Shown here piece by piece: positions 56,201 to 64,000 of a stretch of DNA of 64,000 nt. Source of the stretch: Leptasterias polaris (lineage: Eukaryota > Echinodermata > Asteroidea > Forcipulatida > Asteriidae); NCBI GenBank assembly GCA_037783415.1, contig JAZGTN010000011.1, positions 1 through 64,000 of the forward strand. The letters are read 5' to 3'. A model generated the notes under the pieces. That model saw nothing but the letters and a program-made list of their open reading frames with translations, searched no databases and was not told where the DNA came from. The position numbers and the translations under genes were made by a program. How positions within the stretch are numbered: the first letter of the stretch is position 1; the number at the start of each line of letters is the position of its first letter.

Positions 56201-59200
56201 AGATTTGACCAAACTTTTTGGATGTAACACATCCCAGCTTGAGTACATGCAAAGTTTCCATTTGATCACCAAAGTTGTTCTGTACATATAGATCTTGTAA
56301 AACACTACCTTGGTGGTGACATAACATGAAAATCGATGACGTCGTGAAAACGTCACTCCACGTTATATCCTTGTTGGACCTTCCAAGTCTCATGCAAAAT
56401 TAAATTTGACTATAGCTTGCTTTGTACTAAAGATATGTACCAATTGGTCAAAATTTCTAAAATTTGTAAAAAAAAAATTGATGACGTCATCAAGTCGTCA
56501 CTCTAGCTTTAAGTAGTCAATATAACTGTCTATCAACATGGCAAGTTTCAACTCAGTCAAACTTGTGGTTTTGTAGATACACAGCTTCAAAAAGTAAACC
56601 TTGAATGCGATACCACGTGACACATGATGACGTCATCAATCTAAAAATTCACACATAATGTTGTCTGTATGAAGGTCATTATGTATACCAATTTTGAAAC
56701 GATTATCATAAACTTCGCCACAGACATCTAAGAAGAGGTATTCGGACTTTTGTCCGAACACCTAAAAAACGAGAAAAAAAACCGAACAATAACAAAGAGT
56801 TGTTCGGTCTTAAAGACCGAACACCTAAAAAACACCGAACAATAACAAAGAGTTGTTCGGTCTTAAAGACCGAACACCTAAAAAGGCCCTCGTGGCTTCG
56901 CCACTCGGCTCGCGCGCGTGGTCTCTCGTTCCAGTCACTCCACTGTTTACAAAGCTGTCCAAGCCACGATGGCCTTGACAAAAGGCTAGAGAATAGGCTG
57001 ATTCTAAGGAGGGGGTATGTAACGGACATCGCTACCGCCGAGTAACCGCCAGACAACCGCTAGATGAACTATAGACAGTTGTGTTCGCGCCAGCGGGAAA
57101 ACGTTGGCCATGAGCCAAGATAACTGACTCTTTGCATTGTATTGTGCATGGTTATAAGTTGTGTTAGACAGACCAGATGTTGAGTTCAGTGAGTGAGCAT
57201 GAACAAGTTGTCGTTCTTGGAAGATAAATAAATTGGTGTGTTTCACATTTAACCGAATTTGAGTTTCCGTTTGTTTTCTGTCTGCGTTTGGCTGCAGAGC
57301 AAACAAGGACCCGTTGGCAGTACGTTACAATACCACTACAGAGTAAATACTTTCCCTGTATCATTGTCATTCCTTTCTGTCAATTAAATTCTGGTTCTAG
57401 ATTAGAACCGTAGGTTAATCACCATTAGAACAGGTAACATATTCGAAAGCGGCAAGAGTTGAAGCATAGACTGCCCTAAGGAAAAAAATCCTTAGCTACG
57501 TTCGTTCTAAACAAAAATTACCAGGGCCATAATTATAAGAGGGTGAAACTTGCTTGTTATTTTCACGCTGACAACATGCCGTATTTAACATTGTAGTACA
57601 GTAATTATACTTAACACTATAATACATAAAGCATTCGTATGAAAAGGGGGCTAAGTGTATAGGCAGATAGGCATGAAGGAAATAGTGGAGCAATAACCTT
57701 ACTTTTCCAAAAACCGGGGTGTTTATAAAAGAAGTTGACATCATTGGGGTTGTCACATACCCCAAAAGAAACGACGGTTACTTATTATTTATTTATTTAT
57801 TGAAACATCTTTATACAGGATAAAAAGATCAGCAAAAGCTGTTTTACATTAATGTTTTTTTATACATAAAAAATTGTCAACGTAAACAACACACTAAAAA
57901 ATGAAGAATACAAAGAAAAACTACTTGAAATACAGTTTCTTATATAAACGTTTAAAAATGTCAATGGAGGAGGAACTTTGAATGGAAGAGGGAATATTGT
58001 TCCAAACTTTAGCACCGGCAAACTTAAAAGATTGTTTAAAACACTCGACGTTCCGTTTAGGGACAACAACATTAAGAGAGTCTGCATTTCTTGTATTAAT
58101 ACCATGCCTATCGAAGTACATTTCTACGTCATTACATAGTCGACTTGGAGCAAGTCCGTGAACACATTTATAAAATAGACAGGCTAAAAAGAAATCTATT
58201 CTTTGTTCCAAGGTTTTCGTGCCAAGATAATTGATTAATAAGGTCTTCACCACGAACGTTTATATAATCAAAGTTGTTGGAGACAACTCGTGCATACAGC
58301 TCTTTTCTGCAATCTGAGAAGTGCCCTTTTACTATTCATTGAACAATTTCCCCAAACAGAACACGCATAATCGAAGCAGGGTTGAATGGTCGTTTTGTAA
58401 AGCGTGTCAAGTAAACGACTGTTAATTGTATGCCTAATCCTACATAAGGAATACACTTTGTATGCAATAGATTTACAAAGATTCCCGACATGCAATTCCC
58501 AGGTGGGGTTATTGTCAACTTCTACTCCTAGGTAACGAACATTATTTACTTGTTCAAGTTGAGTACCCTCAAGATGAATATCCAGTTTGTTGGTAGTGTG
58601 AGTATGACGAGGTTTTAAGAGCATGATTTTAGATTAATACGAAGACGATTATTTTCATACCATTTGGAGATATTAATGATATTGAATTGTAACATTAGAT
58701 TGACATTATCATTATCATTACCTGTCGTGTAAATAACAACATTTTGGGGTACAGGGTTACACAATTGGGGTGTTAAAATAACACTAATTTCTGTCAAAAC
58801 AATCACATTGGAGTTAATTTAACACCTTATGATGTTAATTTTACTTCTTTTTATTATAGTTAACACTTGTACTGATATGACCTAATTTGCATTAAGCCGT
58901 ACTATTGAAACGTCTTCTCCGCCAGAGGCATTACGATGGTTTTGAAGCGGATACATAAACGAAACTTGGCCAAGCTAGCACCGTCGGCATCACCGCACCT
59001 TCCTCAACTATAAATTTTAACGATAAGCATACCATAAAGGACATAGTAAAAAAAACACTATTCCGCCCGGGCGAATAAGTAATCCACCCGGGCGAATTAG
59101 TAATCCGCCAGGGCATTTTTTTTTTTCACCGTGTCCTTTATACACTTCCGTACATACCACATCATGGTAAAAAAACAAAAAAACAAAAACCAGGTACGTC

Positions 59201-59524
59201 TACAGAGTATTAAAAATGTATGTTACTTTTTTCCTGCTCCAGTTTGTGTGGTATTTGAAACAAATTGTTGCCGTCCCCATTTAGGCCTACACTGGAAATT
59301 TTTTCCTGGGTCTCCTGGCACCTATGTTTGGGGTTTGACCTACCTGCAAAATCGGCGACTCCGTTGATCATGGCGATAATCCATCCCACCAGCCATGTTT
59401 TGGAGTCGAATTGCTGCTTCAAGACAGGTAGCATAACTCCTAAACCCTTAATGAGGCCAGTCCAAACTAACCAAGTAACACTCGCACACAATACGGCTTT
59501 CCAGCCAACTCGCCACTCCGACAT
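38098..59524 (-). CDS. Monocarboxylate transporter-like protein (SLC16/MFS), copy B, intact
   Basis: Exons in gene order: 59524-59344, 40391-40248, 40026-39217, 38243-38098; all donors and acceptors are GT-AG and all introns are phase 1. The product is 426 residues with twelve predicted membrane helices and a polar central loop (NGKNEGGKSY...EEAKSDTNTC). SLC16 hallmarks include PFSGPLEARFG, YATANGISHTGHP, YGWRGSMLLLGA and LGNAFSWMG. The family moves lactate, pyruvate or other small solutes with protons across the plasma membrane; the substrate is unknown here. Intron 1 is about 19 kb because it holds an LTR retrotransposon, a LINE and a 60-bp satellite array. Confidence 0.87.
39217..40026 (-). 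CDS. Transporter B exon 3 (TM4 to TM11)
   Basis: 270 codons with acceptor ACATACAG and donor CCCG|GTGAGT. Has PGISFANILTRAMVGRCFTT and LGNAFSWMGVMGGFAIFGLG. Identical to copy A except for a handful of residues. Confidence 0.88.
40248..40391 (-). CDS. Transporter B exon 2 (TM3-TM4)
   Basis: 48 codons, phase 1 to phase 1, PFSGPLEARFGTRAVVTISG and a hydrophobic helix. Acceptor ATTTTACAG. Confidence 0.87.
42355..43612. repeat. 60-bp tandem repeat with 120-bp higher-order pattern, interrupted by a MITE
   Basis: Sixteen consecutive 60-bp units (42361-43320) plus about two more after a MITE (43480-43612). Each has CATCATTATGGTTTGCCC and CAGGCTGT. Unit ends alternate between CAAGCCGGC and CCAACCG(G/A)C, and the parts before GTCACATC alternate between GTGTTCC and GTATACC, giving a dimeric 120-bp pattern. 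As 60 is a multiple of 3 a 345-codon frame stays open, which is not evidence of a protein. Confidence 0.93.
43325..43478. mobile_element. MITE with GGGACAGAATCT-type ends, copy 2, inserted in the satellite
   Basis: GGAGATTCTGTCCCCCA at the left and GGGGGACAGAATCTCTGGGG at the right. The middle is shared with 35790-35955. It separates satellite units 16 and 17. Confidence 0.6.
45190..46049. other. AT-rich sequence upstream of the LTR element
   Basis: Contains loosely repeated TTGAATTGAA/GAAGCATTTGA motifs (45300-45660) and, at 45965-46025 on the minus strand, a tRNA-like SINE head (TAGCTCAGTTTGCTGGCACG, then box B GGTTCAAGTTCC). No gene. Confidence 0.5.
45965..46025 (-). mobile_element. tRNA-like SINE head
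   Basis: On the minus strand box A TAGCTCAGTTTG and box B GGTTCAAGTTCC lie about 37 bp apart. It is of a different family from the SINEs at 9.8-10.2 kb. No acceptor stem pairing is evident, so a functional tRNA gene is unlikely. Confidence 0.5.
46050..46405 (+). repeat. 5' LTR
   Basis: 356 bp, TGTAACGGACATCGC to GCAGTACGTTACA. It carries about 45 bp (CGCCGGCGTGAGAACGC...) that the 3' LTR lacks, and otherwise differs at few positions. Confidence 0.9.
46463..46798 (+). CDS. Hypothetical gag-region ORF
   Basis: 111 residues from an ATG 58 bp after the 5' LTR: MTTKYTSSADIVDAIFGLM, a short helical protein with a Lys/Arg-rich end. No zinc knuckle or capsid motif that I recognise. Position suggests a gag remnant. 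Confidence 0.4.
   Translation: MTTKYTSSADIVDAIFGLMSDIRELEASLARQIFESAISSPEYGKNPWDTKPVVHAYHRRCFEKTIANLEATWSSGDLAISEDQSAGKRHKNPSRGWRRCWALLCGCGDHK
46898..47719 (+). CDS. Low-complexity ORF in the LTR element, Gly/Thr/Ala repeats
   Basis: About 273 codons. The first part is Pro-rich (PPLWTVPPLW), the second has imperfect repeats of GTTDRGSA encoded by 27-bp-like GC-rich units around GGATCCGCCGGCACC (47516-47620). It ends LEEHIINNDW and a stop. No family recognised; it overlaps the first ORF region in another frame and could be a frameshifted continuation. Confidence 0.4.
   Translation: MRWVSSPDPAALSLNSTSTPPPLWKASTTHTVPPLWTVPPLWTAPPVQLASPEHAALIINQQTDRTKTMTLNNQLQETGVGLHVQVTAAQLERQSPPAKAAPPEQARAPTDPRMHDDEGYGLMQDASQMTRPRVQEVPPKTGYLLVRGASTAGYPPVHDAPLKKAAEDRVSAGAGSTTEDRRSVGAGCTKDRVTTGAVGTTNMGPAGTTDGGSAGTNDRGSAGTKDSGGSAGTTDRGSARGSTEQNMSSVRLHGLSHRLKTLKLEEHIINNDW
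49163..49284. repeat. Tandem small hairpins TTCGGGC-loop-GCCCGAA
   Basis: Three hairpins at 49163-49181, 49223-49241 and 49265-49284, spaced by CACCTAAAAAACGAACAAAA-like linkers and an ACAAAGAGTTG lead-in. The related array at 56741-56874 has different but paired stems. Confidence 0.8.
50768..51132. repeat. Long inverted repeat, 133-bp arms, 99-bp loop
   Basis: Left arm 50768-50900 and right arm 51000-51132 are almost perfect reverse complements, so the same peptide (MNNVWYNDLF...) appears to be encoded on both strands. The loop 50901-50999 is unique. It is inside the LTR element. Confidence 0.92.
54029..54797 (-). pseudogene. Unidentified antisense ORF pair in the LTR element
   Basis: Two minus-strand frames, 54797-54300 (165 codons) and 54331-54029 (100 codons), overlap slightly. 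The second contains EVSLRWPPTSVIHMTINFV, CKHKRTNIGYVLI and SDPTHGMCLSLLHG before a GTAAGT donor-like site near 54080. The first ends IVPLFALLVA. The composition is protein-like but I recognise no family. Part of the first frame is the 270-bp module repeated at 52177-52452, which weakens a coding reading. Confidence 0.3.
56741..56874. repeat. Second array of small hairpins, TTCGG(A/T)C stems
   Basis: TTCGGAC-TTTT-GTCCGAA at 56741-56758, then TTCGGTC-TTAAA-GACCGAA at 56803-56821 and 56856-56874. Same linkers as the array at 49.1-49.3 kb. Confidence 0.8.
57006..57017 (+). other. Polypurine tract of the LTR element
   Basis: AAGGAGGGGG followed by TA directly before the 3' LTR: the usual site of plus-strand priming. 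Confidence 0.75.
57018..57329 (+). repeat. 3' LTR
   Basis: 312 bp, TGTAACGGACATCGC to GTTACA, then the target duplication ATAC. Contains a GATAAATAAATTGG stretch that may hold the AATAAA signal. Confidence 0.9.
57334..57780. other. Spacer in transporter B intron 1
   Basis: No gene or recognised repeat between the LTR element and the LINE. Confidence 0.5.
57781..58741 (-). mobile_element. Second LINE copy (jockey/CR1-like), 5'-truncated
   Basis: Minus strand: VVIYTTGNDN, then NNRLRINL, VRYLGVEVDNNPTWELHVG, CFDYACSVWGNCSMNSKRAL, KCVHGLAPSRLCNDVEMYF and NVVVPKRNVECFKQSFK. It ends in a TAAATAAATAAATAA tail. Same family as 24327-32470 but clearly diverged, so the two insertions are separate events. 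Confidence 0.82.
58742..59343. other. Remainder of transporter B intron 1 next to exon 1
   Basis: 58742-58880 has TTAACACC/GGTGTTAA short inverted motifs. From 58900 it matches copy A (32715-32870). A CCGCCCGGGCGAATAAGTAA repeat of two to three units lies at 59062-59118. Confidence 0.5.
59344..59524 (-). CDS. Transporter B exon 1 (start, TM1-TM2)
   Basis: ATG at 59522-59524. MSEWRVGWKAVLCASVTWLV through MINGVADFA(G)|GTAGGT. Differs from copy A by Ala/Val and Gly/Ser only. Confidence 0.86.
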
Positions 59525-59908
59525 GTCGGCTGTTGGCTTTTCGCCTGCTCCAAGTTGATTATGAAACCGTTACTCCCGTTAGGCAGAGTGGGTCCGACGT
59601 GCACTGATGTGTCAATTGGTTATGGCCGCCTTTGGTTCACCACGTTAACATATAATAACCATGTATAGTGTTAACGAGGTCATACTGCATGCCTAACTAT
59701 TGTTTGCATAATAACGTTGACCATAGGGCATGCTTTCCAAAAATAGTTGAGAGCATTAGAAACTCACTCTGTGGCAGAAGTCCCCTCGATCCTCCACAAG
59801 GCGGAAGCTGTGATCCCGGCCGATGTCCTACCTTCCGCCCATGTTGAAAAGCAGGACATTTCTTTTCGGAACTAAGTCTCCCAAATTTCAAAATCGATTC
59901 CGCAGCAG

Positions 59909-60413
59909 TAGTAATAGAAACCAGAACCAAGCCTACAAGATTTGCTGCAACGCCGTTACACTGTTAGATGCCTGCTGGCATTTGCACTCCCACCTAGCAG
60001 TACACCTCATACCATACACAGGGGCTTGAAAGCAAATCACTGGATCACTATGGACCAGTGGCAATACAAAGAAATGTGCCATTGTTACCATTTATGTCCC
60101 TTCTTCTTCTTCTTCCAGGTATAGTGCAGGCTTCATGGTATGAAGATATCTCACTGTAGGTTGGTGCGCGCGCTGTCCAAATAAGTGCGCAGGCTCCGAA
60201 AAATATTATACAAAAAGAATCACACGTGTAGAATATGTACAGTGGAGTGCGGTTAAAAAGCGGAATAAGTGCAAGCTAGATGGTGCCTTCCCTCAGTGCC
60301 GCCTTGAAGGCATTGAGTGTTGCGAAGTAGGATCCTTCTGTAAGGAGTTCCACTCTACAACATTTATACAACATTAATGTGCCCGAGCCCAAAAGAGTAT
60401 GTCATTGCTATGG
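59909..60413. other. Sequence right of the duplication
   Basis: No gene or recognised element. A CTTCTTCTTCTTC microsatellite is at 60101-60115. Confidence 0.5.
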
Positions 60414-61387
60414 TGGCCCTGAAGGGACATCAAACATATATATTTATGTGAATATTTACGTAAATATTCATGTTTTTTGCCCCAATACGCAGATATTCAC
60501 GTAAATATTTACGTGAATTTTCACGATTTGTGCCCAAATTGCAAATATTTAGGTAAATAATTACGTGAATATTCACGATTTGTGCCCCAATCGCAAATAT
60601 TCACGTGAATATTTACGTGAATATTTACGTGAATATTCACGATTTGTGCCCCCAATCGCAAATATTTACGTAAATTTTCACGTAAATATTTGCGGTTTGT
60701 GCCCAAATCACAAACCCAGTCATCCGTGAATATTTGTGTTTTTTTAGCAACCTAGGTATAGGCAAGCAGGCAGTTTAGTCTGGCACCCTGGTAATTCGGC
60801 ACCCTGTACCGAAGGGTGCTTAGCGTGCATTATTTCGGCTTCGAGTTTCCGCACGCTCTGCATGCTCTTGAGAAGTTTTTGACATCATGGCAAGTACACC
60901 GAATTGTGAAGCATAGCCGTAGCCCATGGCCGGTGGATAATGGACGTGCGAAGTGCAGACTACTAATGCACCATTACACCATTATGCCTCGCCTGAGTTA
61001 GAGATCAGGGTGTCTAGGTGCCATAACTAAACGTGTGGTTCAAGTTGCTGGGGAAAAAAATCACGGTGAGTGGGTTCACGAATTTTATACATGAATATTT
61101 GCAGTTTGCGGCCCAAATCGCAAATATTTAAGTAAATATTCACGTAAATATTTACGCAAATATTTACGTAAATATTTGCGAATGGGGCACAAATCGTGAA
61201 TATTCACGTAAATATTTGCGTGAATATTTGCGATTTGGGGCACAAATCGTGAATATTTACGTAAATATTTACGTAAATATTTGCGATTTGGGGCACAAAT
61301 CGTGAATATTTACGTAAATATTTGCGATTTGGGTACAAATCGTGAATATTCACGTAAATATATATGTTTGATGTCCCTTCAGGGCCA
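60414..61387. mobile_element. 974-bp foldback element built from ATTTACGTAAAT palindromes
   Basis: The outer ends TGGCCCTGAAGGGACATC and its inverse are perfect, continuing through AAACATATATATTTA. Both arms (60440-60745 and 61080-61370) consist of many ATTTACGTGAATATT and GATTTGTGCCCCAATCGCAA units, in inverted arrangement. The centre (about 60746-61075) is unique. No transposase is encoded. Confidence 0.75.
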
Positions 61388-62500
61388 GCATACATTGCAG
61401 TTTTGTCCATTGAAAAAAATATGCATAACAAGCAAATGTCAACATTTTCAAAATGGCTGCCAATATTTGTTATTCAAAGCTATATTTGTTCAAAGGACAA
61501 ATCTCCGATGTTCTAAATATATGTTTCGTAATGACATAATCGGAACGCCTGCCATAACTCCATGCTTGTATCATCCCTGGAACAATCCCATCACATCCTA
61601 CCTTTGTTATAGAAAGTGAGATTTCAATTTCAAATGATATTGAATGAATGAACCGGATGTTAAATAGAACCTTCTTAAATAAAGTTGGATATCAATGAAG
61701 AATAGTAACATTTGGTTTAATATCAGAAGAACAACATTATAATAATATTCTATCATTTTAATGACAGCTTATTGAATAATTTGAAGAAGAATTTTACCAT
61801 AGGAACCTTTAAATACTGAAGTGTCAAGGCAACAGTACACTGGCATTCGAAGATGAGTTGTAGGCCTATGTTGTTAATGTTTTAGTTTAATTTATTGTTG
61901 TTATTTAAAAAAATTATTGTTATTATAATTGCTTTTATCATTATCATTTATTTAATATTATTATTATTATTACTATTAGGCCTATTACTATTTTTCTTGT
62001 TTTCAATTATTATTTCTTTTTTGGGGTGGGGGAGGGGTTGGTTTCCTTAAGTCTAAAATTAATTTACACAATGTTTAGGGGATGTCAAATAATGCGATAA
62101 TTCCTTTTCAGTCAAATCAATTTCATATAAAACATCGTCATCAAACTTACGTGAGCATCTCGCCATAAAACGAATGGTCGAAATGAATGAGAGCATTTTG
62201 AACACTAGGTGGCAGTATACATACCATTACCAGGATTGTCCATTGTGTATGTGATTCTGAGCATGCGCACATTTGTGAGGACAAAATAGATTTATCTGAT
62301 AAGTCTGCCGCCACCTAGCTTTCCCCCAGGAACTCCCATAGTAAAGGAAATAAAGATAATGAAATTTACATGTTTATGTTTTCTAATGATTGTTCTGCCT
62401 ACATAGAAGTGTAGATTTTCGAAATCTCCAAGGTCAACCAAGTGAAGGGTACTTTGTTCATTGTTTGCTTGCTGGGGCGTTGAGGGGTGCTTCGTGTTTG
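61388..62500. other. AT-rich sequence with no recognisable gene
   Basis: ATT/TTA microsatellite-like tract near 61890-62010. Nothing else that I can support. Confidence 0.5.
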
Positions 62501-62502
62501 TT

Positions 62503-62675
62503 TGATTGTTGTTGTTGTTGTTGTTGGGTTTTTTCTGCTACGGTTTGTTGGGTTGTTTGTGTGGCTGTTTTTGTTTGTTTTTTGTTTGTTGGGTTGTTTG
62601 TTGGTGTGTTTGTTGGTTTGTTTGTTTGTTTGTTTGTTTGTTTGTTTGTTTGTTAGTTTGATTGTTTGTTTGAGT
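62503..62675. repeat. TTG and TTTG microsatellite
   Basis: (TTG)n at 62503-62525 and (TTTG)n at 62565-62675. It yields Cys/Val-rich spurious frames. Confidence 0.85.
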
Positions 62676-62724
62676 GTTGATTTATGTTTGTTTCAGGACG
62701 CCATTACCTTTCTGTTGGAAGGAC

Positions 62725-64000
<1,276 letters not shown>

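Larger units (their letters stand above)
48500..56735. repeat. Mosaic of dispersed modules rich in TGACGTCA
   Basis: At least 14 sites of GATGACGTCATCATGACGT or close variants (near 48698, 48939, 50492, 51690, 51710, 52727, 55001, 55321, 55627, 55914, 56334, 56480, 56626). Recurrent modules: the GGAAGTAGAGGTCA block (50320, 52630, 55750), the GACGGCTGTTTTAGAGACTA block (50145, 50650, 55097), a 190-bp block (55377-55568 and 56536-56730), and a 270-bp block (52177-52452 and 54518-54782). All lie inside the LTR element. Confidence 0.75.
46050..57329 (+). mobile_element. 11.3-kb LTR retrotransposon without visible pol
   Basis: Bounded by two LTRs (46050-46405 and 57018-57329), with ATAC repeated on both outer sides (46046-46049 and 57330-57333). 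After the 5' LTR comes TGGTGGCAGCTTGTGGGAT, a likely primer-binding region; before the 3' LTR lies AAGGAGGGGG, a polypurine tract. Two gag-region frames are seen (46463-46798, 46898-47719). I find no protease, RT, RNase H or integrase motif in any frame. From 47.7 to 57.0 kb the interior is a mosaic of noncoding repeated modules. It is best described as a large non-autonomous LTR element (LARD-like). It is inside transporter B intron 1, in the opposite orientation to the gene. Confidence 0.82.
33940..59908. repeat. Segmental duplication, copy B
   Basis: Starts TGATCAGTAAATATTTATAA and ends GCAGCAGTAGTAATAG, the same borders as copy A. It is longer than A because of the B-only blocks 36235-37589 (Kolobok-like), 41919-44342 (60-bp array region) and 45190-58900 (LTR element, LINE and surroundings). 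It carries transporter gene B. Confidence 0.9.

Overview
The window is a piece of a repeat-rich, AT-leaning invertebrate animal genome: spliced genes with GT-AG introns, three host genes, and many DNA transposons, LINEs, a Penelope-like element and an LTR retrotransposon. Secreted F-type lectins, SLC16 transporters, tRNA-derived SINEs, THAP-domain transposons and Penelope elements together suggest a marine deuterostome, perhaps an echinoderm. This is inference; no species marker was seen.

Layout. (1) 1-1420: C-rich low complexity, a 520-bp inverted-repeat element, and an array of NotI-type palindromes. (2) 1420-13032, plus strand: a complete eight-exon gene for a secreted, tandem-domain F-type (fucose-binding) lectin with a signal peptide, an acidic helical segment and two carbohydrate domains. 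Each domain keeps the fucose motif H-x26-R-x-D-x4-R. Exon 1 carries one extra T that breaks the frame as written. (3) 14868-33568 and 33940-59908: a tandem segmental duplication. Each copy holds one four-exon monocarboxylate-transporter-like (SLC16/MFS) gene on the minus strand (copy A 18750-33160, copy B 38098-59524; 426 aa). Copy B is intact in every exon and splice site. In copy A the 3' splice site of exon 3 is changed from AG to TT. (4) 62725-63014, minus strand: the last exon of a glycoside hydrolase family 1 gene whose earlier exons lie beyond the right edge.

The two duplicate copies act as each other's empty-site control, so many insertions can be dated after the duplication. Copy A intron 1 has a four-level nest: a LINE cut by a 29-bp TIR element with subterminal repeats, which holds a Penelope-like element, which is split by a 4.2-kb DNA transposon. 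That transposon has a decayed coding region with a cysteine-rich CXC-like tail. Copy B intron 1 holds an 11.3-kb LTR element with two LTRs, a polypurine tract and a 4-bp target duplication. It has no visible pol; instead it is filled with repeated noncoding modules rich in TGACGTCA, a 133-bp-arm hairpin, and small hairpins whose stems vary in a compensated way.

The lectin, transporter and hydrolase genes show no sign of working together; they are ordinary neighbours. The most unusual material is in the mobile elements and in the differences between the two transporter copies.
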